From Chara braunii (lineage: Eukaryota > Streptophyta > Charophyceae > Charales > Characeae): DNA of 30,411 nt. Positions 10,320 through 19,385 of this stretch are shown here, piece by piece; the stretch's first letter is position 1, and every line of letters begins with the position of its first letter. Location: assembly GCA_003427395.1 (NCBI GenBank), contig BFEA01000391.1:1250917-1281327 (forward strand). The letters run 5' to 3'. The translations under genes and the position numbers were made by a program. The notes under the pieces are model-generated. The model did no database searches, had not been told where the DNA came from, and saw only the letters and a list, made by a program, of their open reading frames with translations.

Positions 10320-10544
10320 ACACATCCAACGTACAGAGCATAGTTTGGTCCAGATGAGTCTGCTGGGTGACTAAAGGGTCGTTAGCTATGGCCATCTCAT
10401 GAAGTGGGGAGGGTATCTGGCCCACTTCACCATGAGTAGAAGCAGCTAAAACTTCCACCGGCCTCAAATGTTTCCCGAGCTGGAAGCCTGGGAAGAAGGT
10501 ACCCCTCCCTTAAGGGGTATCTTCTGCGTGACCTTTGCGTTCTT

Positions 10545-10586
10545 GCACTTGTACTGGGTGTGTCCGTATTCACCACTGTTGATGCA
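10545..10586 (-). pseudogene. gag: R2 nucleocapsid zinc knuckle, second Cys lost
   Basis: In the frame one base off the main gag ORF, the minus strand encodes CINSGEYGHTQYKC. Spacing fits C-x2-C-x4-H-x4-C exactly, but the second Cys is Ser. This knuckle would bind element RNA. It belongs to the gag that ends prematurely nearby, so a single-base insertion near 10605 and a missense change both damaged the nucleocapsid. Confidence 0.75.
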
Positions 10587-11880
10587 AGCACCACGCACTC
10601 GGGGGTCCCGCGTGATCAAGACCTGCCTTAACCCAATCTGCTACTTTGGACTGATTGGAGGCGGTCTGCCCTTGACTCTTTTGATGGCCCTTACCTCGGC
10701 CACCTGCCTTAGTCTTTACTACTGCGGCGAGGGTGCTACCCTCAGCCACTTCCTCGCTGTCGTACTCTGGACTGTCCATCAGGTCGGTAAGTTCGTCGAT
10801 TTCAGTTTGAGTCCCATCGGACTCAACCATCATCAATCTACTACCCTTCTTTTTCCACTCCTGTGGACTCTTCTTCTCGAGGCGTGCCTCGCTGGCTAGT
10901 AAGGTCCTGAGATTCTCAGGCAGACATCTCAGAAACATGGTCAACAAGACCTGGTCATCATAGCGTAAACTGGGAACGACGATGAGGTTCTCTACGGTAG
11001 ACGTCAACTCTCTGACAGACCTGTACCTTCGTTGGTCTAGTCTGAGCATCGCATCAGTGGCAATTTGTGTCTGCTGCGGATTATGCCAGCGAGCTTCTAC
11101 CATATCTAAGAACTCTTCTAAAGTAAGGGTCTTACCCCAGTCTGCCATGCATCGTCTGAACCCGGCCTTCGCTACTATCCCATCCAACCATTTGGCTGCC
11201 TTACCCTCAAGGTAAGATGCAACAGTAATCACCTCCTCCTCCTGCAACGTCCTCTTTGCCCTTACCCACATTGAAATTGTTCTCAACCAAGTGTTGAGTT
11301 CCTCGTCCTTCTTCTCATCGGAGAAGGCAAGGGGTGGTTTCATTGGGGTCTTTGGGTACCATGGACCTTGTTGTTGTCCCTGTGGTGGAACAGTTTGTTG
11401 CGGTGATTGTGTAGCTATCACCGCTGGACCAGAAGAAGAAGAAGCAACAGTATGTGCAACTGTTGCAGACGTACCACTTGGTTGTGTGCCAGCTTGTACC
11501 GGAAAGGGGCCTGACATCGCCGTTAACGGCAACGACGACTGTGCTGCTGGCCGTAATCCTGGCCTTTGCAAAAGGTCCAAGATTTGGTCAAAGGAGTTCT
11601 GCATGAAATCCAGCCTACTATCCACGTGCGCATGCAGCGACATTACGCTGGCCTTCAACACTTTCATTTGGTCAGACATGGCTGACTTGTCCAAACCCTC
11701 TAATGCAGCTTTGTCTGCCTCTAATGTATTAAGCCTGGCTGTTCTACTTTTGATCTCTTTTTCTCTATCGGTAGCTTGCTTCAGTTCCCTCTCTAACCGA
11801 GCGCGGATCCTTTCGACTTGTTGGAGCTCTAATAGCTCTCTGCCGCGTGGGGTCAACGGACTGAACTGTGAGCCCGCCAT
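10570..11880 (-). pseudogene. gag: R2 Gag (coiled coil plus capsid)
   Basis: The best start is the ATG at 11880 (MAGSQFSPLTPRG). The open frame extends further upstream only because it reads into the inserted R3 LTR. The N-terminal part is a charged coiled coil (about residues 15-75: ELLELQQVERIRARLEREL). A Thr/Ser/Gln/Pro-rich linker follows. The capsid region has PPLAFSDEKKDEELNTWL, VASYLEGKAAKWLDG, TLEEFLDMVEARWHNP, VRELTSTVENLIV and LLTMFLRCLPENLRTLL, typical of Ty3/gypsy Gag (retrotrans_gag type). An acidic then basic tail precedes the knuckle. The frame is lost near 10605, so the knuckle is out of frame. The capsid part is well preserved. Confidence 0.85.
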
Positions 11881-11915
11881 TTGACATGTGGACTGAGTAG
11901 AACCTACTAATCCGG
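11881..11915 (-). other. R2 leader remnant and R3 insertion point
   Basis: These 35 bases lie between the R2 gag ATG and the end of the R3 LTR (TGT at 11916). They lack a PBS, so the R2 PBS and 5' LTR must lie on the far side of R3. The five bases TCCGG at 11911-11915 are the candidate target-site duplication; its partner lies outside the window. Confidence 0.6.
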
Positions 11916-12245
11916 TGTCAGCTGGGGAGGCCCCGCTATAGACCCCTGGTGCCAACGAGCAATTCTTTGCCCTCCTATGCCACCCCCGCGAACCCGATAA
12001 ATAACCCGCGGGCTTTTTTTTCTGCTCATCGGCTAGTCGTTGTTCCCCTTCGCTCCCCAACAGGATCGCCGTTCGCCAGCTCAGCCGACTCGGCTTTTTT
12101 TCGAGCAAGCGCTTCCTGACACGTTACTCGTCGGAGGGCTTCAAGCCTCTAGAGGCGACACATCCCCCCCCCAAGAAGAGCTCAGTCAGCCAAAGCAAAC
12201 GCGCGAGCTTTCCCCATGTCGAGGCTCGGAGGGGTCGGAGAGGCT

Positions 12246-12436
12246 ACAGTCACCCCTGGATACGCCCGTTCAGGACGTAGCGAATACGAACGGATCTTTT
12301 CCCTGAGTGGGACAGCGCCGGGGGATACCGGTCGCCTTGGNACAGTCACCCCTGGATACGCCCGTTCAGGACGTAGCGAATACGAACGGATCTTTTCCCT
12401 GAGTGGGACAGCGCCGGGGGATACCGGTCGCCTTGG
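12246..12436. repeat. 95-bp direct duplication around a single n (likely join artefact)
   Basis: Bases 12246-12340 and 12342-12436 read identically, with one n at 12341 between them. The other LTR copy ends at the window edge at exactly the equivalent of 12340. This pattern fits two contigs that overlap by a fixed k-mer length and were joined with one n. I treat it as an artefact and not as a biological repeat. Confidence 0.8.
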
Positions 12437-12658
12437 GACTGTCGGTGGCGACAGACAGGCCGACGAGAATCAGGCGTTACCTCGTGACGGGCCGTAGAGC
12501 CTTCATCCGGCGGGAGGAGAAGGNCGGTGGTCTGGCGCGACCGCCCTGTGGGCCCCAATCTCTCTCNNTTTCCCTCGCCCTCGATCTCCCTCCTCCCTTC
12601 GCCGGTTGCCAGTCAAGGAAAGCTCAGTATCCGCCCGGTTTTGCCTTCGTTATCCCGC

Positions 12659-12930
12659 CAGAACATCCATTCGATATGGGGCCAGGTGCAAAGCGAAAAA
12701 TTTATCACAACGAACAACTTGCACAAGCATACCCGTCCACTAGATATCAGGCCAGGCACGNAGCAAACTTCCCCACAANGATTAGCTGGCACGAGTATGC
12801 ACATCCACTAGACATCTGACCAGGTGCGAAGCAAAACTTCTCACAATGAATAACTGTCAAGAGCATGCACATCCACTAGACATCTGGCCAGGTGCGAAGC
12901 AAAATTCCTCACAACGAATAACGGACGTCG
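12659..12930. repeat. Tandem array of about 68-bp units (four copies)
   Basis: Units start near 12659, 12727, 12795 and 12863. The core is CATCCACTAGACATCTG, then CCAGGTGCGAAGCAAAA, then TCACAA.GAATAAC. Phrases recur at exactly 68-base spacing (CCAGG at 12752, 12820, 12888); the first unit is more diverged. Two ambiguous bases lie in unit two (12761, 12779). The array is inside the inferred R3 LTR. Confidence 0.85.
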
Positions 12931-12977
12931 GACACGAGTTCAGTCTTAGTATGTGCGGGAGACCATTAGTCAAAGGC

Positions 12978-13116
12978 CTCTCTCCCTCTCTCTCCCTCTC
13001 GTCCTCTCTCCCTCTCTCTCTCTCTCTCTCTCGTCCTCCTTCACTCCCGCTCTCTCTCCCTCTCGTCTTCTTTCACTCTCTCTCTCCCTCTCTCTCTCTC
13101 TCTCTCCCCCCCTTCT
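12978..13116. repeat. CT microsatellite (GA-rich on element RNA)
   Basis: Nearly pure CTCTCTCC-type sequence with short interruptions. Similar tracts lie at 13240-13281, 13457-13512, 14515-14555 and 14646-14694, flanking the assembly gap. Long frames across them in both directions are low-complexity Leu/Ser/Pro or Arg/Glu strings and not genes. Confidence 0.9.
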
Positions 13117-13516
13117 AGCTCCGCTGCCGCACAGAACCGAGAAGTCAAAAACGAGTAATGTCGCAAACAGAGATAGAATAACACTTGGGAGGGAACTGCA
13201 TAATACGAAAACAGCCGAGCTTGAGTAGAGAGAGATAGACTCTCTCTCCCCCTGNTCTCTCTCTCTCTTCCTCTCCCTCTTCTGTTGCAGCATGAAACGG
13301 AGAAAAACGGAGCAAATCCCACAGACGGAAGTCGAGCGTCGCCTTGGTAGACCGAACCNAGTAGCACGGGACACGAACTAGAAAGTAGCGCAGAGCTTTT
13401 GGCCTAAAGAGGATGAGCGAACAGCCGGTTACGAAGAGATCATCGGCACAGAGCGGATATTTCTCTCTCTTTTCTCTCTCTCTCTCTTTCCCTCCCTCAC
13501 CGTATCTCTCTCAGTG

Positions 13517-14509
13517 NNNNNNNNNNNNNNNNNNNNNNNNNNNNNNNNNNNNNNNNNNNNNNNNNNNNNNNNNNNNNNNNNNNNNNNNNNNNNNNNNNNN
13601 NNNNNNNNNNNNNNNNNNNNNNNNNNNNNNNNNNNNNNNNNNNNNNNNNNNNNNNNNNNNNNNNNNNNNNNNNNNNNNNNNNNNNNNNNNNNNNNNNNNN
13701 NNNNNNNNNNNNNNNNNNNNNNNNNNNNNNNNNNNNNNNNNNNNNNNNNNNNNNNNNNNNNNNNNNNNNNNNNNNNNNNNNNNNNNNNNNNNNNNNNNNN
13801 NNNNNNNNNNNNNNNNNNNNNNNNNNNNNNNNNNNNNNNNNNNNNNNNNNNNNNNNNNNNNNNNNNNNNNNNNNNNNNNNNNNNNNNNNNNNNNNNNNNN
13901 NNNNNNNNNNNNNNNNNNNNNNNNNNNNNNNNNNNNNNNNNNNNNNNNNNNNNNNNNNNNNNNNNNNNNNNNNNNNNNNNNNNNNNNNNNNNNNNNNNNN
14001 NNNNNNNNNNNNNNNNNNNNNNNNNNNNNNNNNNNNNNNNNNNNNNNNNNNNNNNNNNNNNNNNNNNNNNNNNNNNNNNNNNNNNNNNNNNNNNNNNNNN
14101 NNNNNNNNNNNNNNNNNNNNNNNNNNNNNNNNNNNNNNNNNNNNNNNNNNNNNNNNNNNNNNNNNNNNNNNNNNNNNNNNNNNNNNNNNNNNNNNNNNNN
14201 NNNNNNNNNNNNNNNNNNNNNNNNNNNNNNNNNNNNNNNNNNNNNNNNNNNNNNNNNNNNNNNNNNNNNNNNNNNNNNNNNNNNNNNNNNNNNNNNNNNN
14301 NNNNNNNNNNNNNNNNNNNNNNNNNNNNNNNNNNNNNNNNNNNNNNNNNNNNNNNNNNNNNNNNNNNNNNNNNNNNNNNNNNNNNNNNNNNNNNNNNNNN
14401 NNNNNNNNNNNNNNNNNNNNNNNNNNNNNNNNNNNNNNNNNNNNNNNNNNNNNNNNNNNNNNNNNNNNNNNNNNNNNNNNNNNNNNNNNNNNNNNNNNNN
14501 NNNNNNNNN
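13517..14509. other. Assembly gap (993 n)
   Basis: A run of unknown bases between two CT-rich ends. Its true length is unknown. Single ambiguous bases also occur at 12341, 12524, 12567-12568, 12761, 12779, 13255 and 13359. Confidence 0.99.
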
Positions 14510-16590
14510 CCGTCATCCTCTCTCTTCCCTCGCTCTCTCTCTGTCTCTCTCCCTGTTTTCCCCTGTTTTTCTCGTTCGCAAGCAGCCTGCGCTCTTGAGC
14601 TCTCGCGGGCGACGCATGCTCTCTTCCCTCTCACACCCGCCGTCCTCTCTCTTCCCTTGTTCCCTCTCTATCTCTCTCCCTCTCCCTCAAGAGCTCGCTC
14701 GACCTCCAACTCTCCAGCGTGCGAACGAGCGTTTGAACAAGTGGGCTGGCGAGCGTTTGAACAAGTGTGCGGACGAGCGTCCCGAGCGCTTTCCCTCGTC
14801 CGCCTCCCCCTTTTCCTTTCCTCCTCTCCCTTTATAGTCCCCGCTCCTCAGCGACCATCGCAAGTCGATCCTCTCTCCGCTTTTGTTGTCCAATCAAGCT
14901 ACCGCCCCGACCAGCTCGACTTCTCTCGCAAAATTTTCGTCAAATGTTCGATCTTCCCGCCACACTAGTTCTCCAAGGCACCTTCCTTCGCGCTTTCCTC
15001 CAAGATTCAGTTGGAAGTCTTTGTTTCCCGCTCGGTGTGTATCCAATCATTCGAATTGAAGTATCTTTCCCGCTCTTGGGCCCAGGCGCGTGCTCTTACA
15101 TGTGGGTCCCGTCGCTCAAGGCAGTCATCGTGTCTGCATTCCCCCCCTCTCCCGGAAGCTGAGACCCACTGTCTCTCCCTTGATCGTTTTCGCTCGTCAT
15201 CCCCCCTTTCTTCTTGTACGGGATCTTTCTTCCCGACGGTTAATCCTAGCGGCAGCTGAGCTCCTGTGACAGTTATCAAGAAGACGAGTGCGCGCGCCCC
15301 TCTTTGTTAACGGTTACCCTCGTCCCTTCTCCCGTTGGAGTTATCCAACCCCCCCTCTTTCATTCGCACGTTTGATCCTTCCGCCCCCCTTTTCCCTTCT
15401 CTCCCGAATCCCCGGCTTCCGTTTTTGAGGCGGCCCTGGCCAGCGTCTGTCAAAGGCTTCGCCTCCAGCCTCAGGGCCTTTGCCTCTGCAGTTTCATCAT
15501 TCCCGACGTCCTTCTTCCTAACGGTTGGTCTCCCATCGCCCCTCGACTGGCTGTTCTGCTCGACGATGTCCCCCTTCTCTTGTGGAGCTGGTTCTCAAAA
15601 AAATCCGATTTTCTGTGGTCCTCTCCCCTCCGCTCGTGGCCGTTGACTAGTTCATCAGACCGAAGGTCAGTGTGGGACCCAAGATCCCTGGAAGCTTCTC
15701 TGAAGTTCGTAAGTATTTCCCCCAACCCCGGGGCCCTGCTCTTGAACATCCCCCTTTCTCGCAGCTCTTCCCCAGCCACTCCGTTATCACTTCCTCTCTT
15801 CACTCGACCCGCCTAGACGTGGTCTCATCTCCTCTTGATCGTAGTCGAGATGATTCGAGTTTTCCGGCAGTTCCTTCTTTCGTAAGGCGGGCCCCCTCCA
15901 AGTCGATGTGGCATCTCCCATAGCCCTGGGTCCCATCAAGTTGTCGCTCCTGTTACGAAACCTATCCTGGCGCGACCTTGTTTTCATTATGAGTCTCTTC
16001 CGGCCCCCGAGAGTCAGCACCATGCCTCGTCTCGCGCGACCAGAGCTAGTCCGACCGCCCCCGCGCGGTCAACCGTGGGTCCTCACAAGCTCTGCCAATC
16101 CGAGTCTTCCATGGACCGCCCCAAAGTCAGCCACAAACCCTTCATTCCTTGCCTTAGGTACCGAAACTTTGATCCTTTGGAATCCGCCTGAGCCCGCTAG
16201 CAACCATAGTTCGAACCGTCACTCCAGTCCATCGAAGGGTTAGTACGAAGGCCCGGAAGCTCAGCGACACCCACAAGCCCCACAATCACACGCATGCAAA
16301 CATGAAACCCACGCGAAAACAGCAAAGAAAGGTATAAAAACTTTTTGATTTTCAAAAGAAAGGCCCCCGGCTGGTAGGCAGCCGCCCGACAACCAGCCCA
16401 CACCCCAATTCTCGCGGTCCTCGGCGAGCTTCCCCATGGCCCTTTTCTTAACCTTTGCCCCATACCCAGCGTTTATCCCTTTAATGTATTTTTATCGTTC
16501 CCATGGTTCGCATTAGCCCTCCCCTCGTTAGATTACGTTCGTCCCTCGTTTCCCCTTTTTTTGGTTTGTAAACCGTATCGCCTCATCATG
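14510..16590. other. Middle of the inferred R3 LTR, no gene seen
   Basis: CT-rich at first (to about 14700), including a short repeated phrase GAACAAGTG.GC.GGCGAGCG at 14735-14780, then mixed sequence. Frames up to about 130 codons occur on both strands without recognisable motifs. A plus-strand GGTATAAAAAC at 16333-16343 could be a chance TATA element. I see nothing to annotate as a gene. Confidence 0.5.
14830..14836 (-). promoter_or_regulatory. Possible TATA box of the R3 LTR promoter
   Basis: The minus strand reads GGACTATAAAGGGAG, a good TATA-box context, about 1.9 kb into the inferred LTR. The first GA-rich block starts just downstream. Position within the LTR is plausible for a U3/R boundary, but no transcript data support it and short motifs like this are common. 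Confidence 0.3.
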
Positions 16591-16751
16591 GCACAGTCCC
16601 CCTTTGTATCTTACCGTTGGGACTATGATACATGCCTTTTTTAACTATCGTACAACCTTCCTTTTGGGATTAGGATACATTTTTCCTCCAACTATGGTAC
16701 AGTCTTCCTTTTGAAACTACGATACATGTTTCCTCTAATTATGGTACAACA
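16591..16751 (-). repeat. 47-bp tandem repeats at the U3 edge of the R3 LTR
   Basis: Units start at 16591 (59 bases, longer), 16650 (47), 16697 (47) and 16744 (partial, ends at the LTR edge). On the minus strand each has TGTACCATA, then GAGGAAA, ATGTATC and CAAAAGGAAG. Repeats in U3 next to the LTR edge are a common place for enhancer elements; that role is inferred. Confidence 0.75.
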
Positions 16752-16765
16752 CCCCCCTTATCCCC
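16752..16765 (-). other. R3 polypurine tract
   Basis: The minus strand reads GGGGATAAGGGGGG directly followed by TGTTGTACC. It lies 8 bases after the pol stop codon at 16776-16774. Position and composition are as expected for second-strand priming and define the inferred LTR edge. Confidence 0.7.
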
Positions 16766-16773
16766 GAGGAATT

Positions 16774-17343
16774 TTATACTCGTCTCCGCCTCCTCATCCT
16801 TCGCTCTCTCCTCTCTCTCTTCCGTTTCCTTTCTTCTCTCTCGTGTTTGACTCTCAAGGCTTTCCTTGAAGCACTCCTTCTTTCTCTCAACCTACGCTTT
16901 CCTAAGCGGTCGGTATCACTGTCATCTTCCCTAGGCCGTTTCTTTCTTCTAAGGGTTTTTGGCAGGGAAGGTTCCCGAACATTGTACCCCTTCTTAGGTG
17001 GCCGCGAAGAAGCCCCCTGTTTCGAAGTCTCTCCCTCCTCGTGAGTGGCGGCCACCTCCGGATCGACCGTTTCCTTCCCTTTCCTTTTTGGCTCCTCCCT
17101 AAGGGTCTCTCTCCATTGGAAAAGTTTGATGCGAGCTCCCGCGATAGGGCCCCTTAACCTGGTCCCGTCTAATTCGGCCAGGAGATATGCTCCCCCATCC
17201 AATCTTTTTAGGACCCGGTACGGCCCCATCCACCGGTTGGCTAACTTCCTGCTCCAAGTCTTTTCTACCGACAAGTCGTACACCAAGACGAGGTCACTAG
17301 TTCCTTCCGGCCTTTGTCGGACCCGCAAACTCTTGTCCCACTT
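16774..17343 (-). pseudogene. pol: R3 integrase C-terminus: GPY module and Lys/Arg-rich tail
   Basis: The frame reads LRVRQRPEGTSDLVLVYDLS, then NRWMGPYRVLKRLDGGAYLL, the GPY/F module of Ty3/gypsy integrases, then IAGARIKLFQW. Instead of a chromodomain the last 90 residues are strongly basic (RRKKRPRED, KRRLRERRSA and a run of Arg at the end), which could bind nucleic acid or act as a nuclear signal; that is inference. A one-base shift near 17343 separates it from the integrase core. It ends with TAA, 8 bases before the polypurine tract. Confidence 0.8.
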
Positions 17344-18074
17344 TCCTTTCCTTTCGTCCTCTCCTTCTCGATGTTTCTCCCTGCCTCGGTAAGCTTTTCG
17401 GTTATCTGTTGTATCCTTGCTCCCAACAATTCGCCCCTTGTCATGTCGTCCTTCCACGAGACACTCGTCCAAGTGTCGACGTGGAATTCGATGGGCAGCA
17501 GGCAGTGCCTACCGAACCAGAGGGTGTAAGGGGGATACCCAGTACTTGATTTGAGAGTGATGTTGTCAGCCCAGACTACATAGCGCAAATACTTTGGCCA
17601 CTGTTCCGCTCGTCCCTTGCACCACTTGGCTAAGACATCCACAAGCGTTTGGTGCCCCCTTTCGACTGGGGCGTTGCTTTGGGGTTGATAGGCGGTTGTA
17701 TAGGCCGCTCTGACCCCCGCTTTTTCTAGTATCGCTTTGACCTTTTGGCTTGAGAACTCGGACCCCCTATCCATGACTATCTTCCCGACACACCCGTACC
17801 GTGCGATGTACTCTAAGAGAAAGTCACTCACCTCCTCGACCGTCTTCTTCTTAATGGCCTTGGCTTCCACGAATCCAGTGAGGTCATCCCGGGCATTGAT
17901 TATGTACCGGAGTCCACCGACTCCCTTGGGCATGGTCACCAAGTCCACATGGACCTTCTCGCCCGACACTGTGGGGAGTGATGGAACGAGAGACTCCTTA
18001 TAGCAAACAGTAGCCCTCTTTTGGCAGGCTTCATAGGTCGAACAATATTTTTCCACCTCCCCGTATTGTCTGTC
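17344..18074 (-). pseudogene. pol: R3 integrase catalytic core
   Basis: The DDE core is visible: VHVDLVTMP (first Asp), GKIVMDRGSEFSS (second Asp), YQPQSNAPVERGHQTL (Glu), all intact with usual spacing. Upstream, the Cys pair of the zinc region reads STYEACQKR, so the first of the two Cys is Tyr, one base change from Cys. The helices after the core (YPPYTLWFGRHCLLPIE, ELLGARIQQITEKL) are normal for the family. The frame is lost near 17343. Confidence 0.9.
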
Positions 18075-18452
18075 TCACTAGTAAAGTCGACGAACCTTAT
18101 CGAACGTCCCTTTTATTCCCCGGTGTCCGCTGATGACCCCGTCGTGTAACTCCTCTATGAACGCTTTCCTCTCTTCCGGGTCACAAAGGACCCTCATGGG
18201 AATTGCAAACTTGGTGGGCCTCTTAAAGAGGTGGCCCCCTCGCAAGCAATACCCGAGGGCCTCCCTTTTGACTACTTCGGTGCCTTTTTCCCTTCCCGCC
18301 AAGTACAACCCTATATCTCGGCACTTTCTGTCGTAAAGGTGCGCGAGGAACGTCCTAGGGCCTTCGCCCTCCTCTCGGACTGCCACTCGCGCCTTGTTAG
18401 CGGCGACTTGTATTACCTCGTTCTCGGCCATTGAGAGCGTTGCTTCCTCCAA
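18075..18452 (-). pseudogene. pol: R3 RNase H-integrase linker and integrase zinc region
   Basis: Same frame as the RNase H segment upstream and the integrase core downstream. The His pair of the HHCC region appears in EELHDGVISGHRGIKGTF. The segment is closed by two adjacent stops, TAG TGA at 18080-18075, exactly where this family usually has aromatic residues after RRLY, so both are likely former Trp codons. Upstream, between 18453 and 18483, three more stops interrupt the join to RNase H (after ADGLS). Confidence 0.8.
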
Positions 18453-18482
18453 CCTCGGATATTACTCTTCTCAGATTGGGAA

Positions 18483-18929
18483 TCAGGACAACCCGTCGGC
18501 GACCTGATTTTTGGCCCCATAAATCCTCTCGACCCTATAATCGTGGAGCCTGATATGGATCATCCACCTAGCGATAGTTGGGTCGGTTAGCGAAAAGTCC
18601 TTCTGAAGGACTGCCGCTACCACAGTTGGGTCCAATCTTAGGAGGAACCGTCTCCCGTAAATATAGTGACGGAAGGTCTTTGGGCAGTGCAATACCTCCA
18701 ACACTTCTTTCTTGAATTGATTGTAGTCCCTCTCGGCGGGATTCAAGGCCCGACTCTCAAATCGAAGGGGTCTCTCTTTTCCGTTTTGATCCCTTTGCGA
18801 CAGAAGCCCTCCTACGGAACAAGGCCCCACGTCTATAGAAACTATAAAGGGGCGGTTCTCCTCGTCCTCGAAGAACGGAACTCCTAGGACTTGTCCACCT
18901 TCGCATAATTCTTCTTTAAGGGTTTCCAT
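18483..18929 (-). pseudogene. pol: R3 RNase H
   Basis: The segment has FIVSIDVGPCSVGGLLSQRD (first Asp), AERDYNQFKKEVLEVLH (Glu), LLRLDPTVVAAVLQK (third acidic position) and NQVADGLS (last Asp). All four acidic positions are present, though the third motif differs from the common TDH form. One RNase H only is visible; no second archaeal-type RNase H as in Tat/Ogre elements. It follows the RT thumb in the same frame after a TGA at 18957-18959, at a position where the context (Gly-stop-Thr-Trp-Gly-Glu) suggests a lost Trp. Confidence 0.85.
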
Positions 18930-18956
18930 GGCCGCGACCTGCTCCTCTCCCCAGGT

Positions 18957-19385
18957 TCATCCATCAACTTTCCTAGGCAACCGTCTAAGTGGCTCCGCCT
19001 TCTCACTGTAGGCTTTTATGAAGATCCTCCAGTAGCCCACCACCCCTAGAAATTGCCTAACCTCTGTGCTTGACTTTAGTGGCGACAGCCAAGTCATCAA
19101 CTTTTCCAGTTTCGCGGGATCGGGCCTCCACCCATCCTTGTCACATATGAAGCCCAATATCCTGATTGACGACACCCCCCACCGACTCTGAGTCCCACTC
19201 ACGGTAAGGTTGGCGTCGTCTAATTTCGCAAGGACCTCCCTCACGTCTACCATATGATCCACCACAAACTTCCTCACTCCGGGGAAGACCTCTGTCTCAT
19301 CCTTCTGGACCGGTCCCTTTATTGGGAAGTCGTCAAGGAAGACCTCTACCTTATCCGGTATAAATTTTTTGAGGACTGCAATCAT
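18957..19385 (-). pseudogene. pol: R3 reverse transcriptase, palm end and thumb
   Basis: Contains VEVFLDDFPIKGP: FLDD is the YxDD-type catalytic pair (about 19340-19329), intact. Then comes EVFPGVRKFVVDHM, and the thumb with ILGFICDKDGWRPDPAKLEK and REFLGVVGYWR-type text (VRQFLGVVGYWRIF). The IKGP phrase and the DET-EVxPGxRxFVxDH pattern resemble Ty3 elements of a different branch from R2. A TAA at 19394-19392 lies just upstream (Phe-stop-Arg-Ala-Met, likely a former Gln). Confidence 0.85.

Larger units (their letters stand above)
6633..11915 (-). mobile_element. R2: decayed Ty3/gypsy chromovirus-like element
   Basis: The minus-strand order is gag, protease, RT, RNase H, integrase and chromodomain-like tail, the gene order of Ty3/gypsy elements. 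The 5' LTR and PBS are not in the window because R3 inserted 35 bp upstream of the gag ATG. A polypurine tract (6768-6780) and TGTGAGG mark the probable start of the 3' LTR. Pol was a single long frame: segments 10016-8922 share one frame and 8901-6805 share another, with one-base shifts between. Lesions include stops at 9786, 9666, 9339, 8287 and 7468, frameshifts near 10605, 10016 and 8890, and lost catalytic residues. Confidence 0.9.
11916..16751 (-). repeat. R3 3' LTR, probably about 4.8 kb (contains assembly gap)
   Basis: The low end (11916-12340) is verified by its second copy at the window end. The high end is inferred: on the minus strand the pol stop (16774) is followed by GGGGATAAGGGGGG and then TGTTGTACC, a textbook polypurine tract and LTR start. 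Termini would be TGT...ACA. Contents from U3 to U5 are 47-bp repeats, GC-moderate DNA, a TATAAAG motif, GA-rich tracts, a 68-bp tandem array, then the shared end. An alternative shorter LTR starting near 12970, next to GA-rich DNA, cannot be excluded without the other copy. ORFs at 14687-16463 have no motif. Confidence 0.65.

Noticed and set aside
11291-11884. Plus-strand frame of 197 codons opposite R2 gag
   Set aside because: Antisense shadow; the minus-strand Gag has clear capsid and coiled-coil features.
12659-12930. CRISPR-like appearance of the 68-bp regular repeats
   Set aside because: Whole units repeat without unique spacers, and the context is a eukaryotic retroelement.
13413-14968. 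Long open frames of 339-484 codons on both strands
   Set aside because: They run through the 993-base N gap; the remaining text is low-complexity CT-derived sequence.
18483-18929. Second RNase H domain as in Tat/Ogre elements
   Set aside because: Only one RNase H can be traced between RT and integrase; no further TDAS-like or ADxLS-like motif was found.
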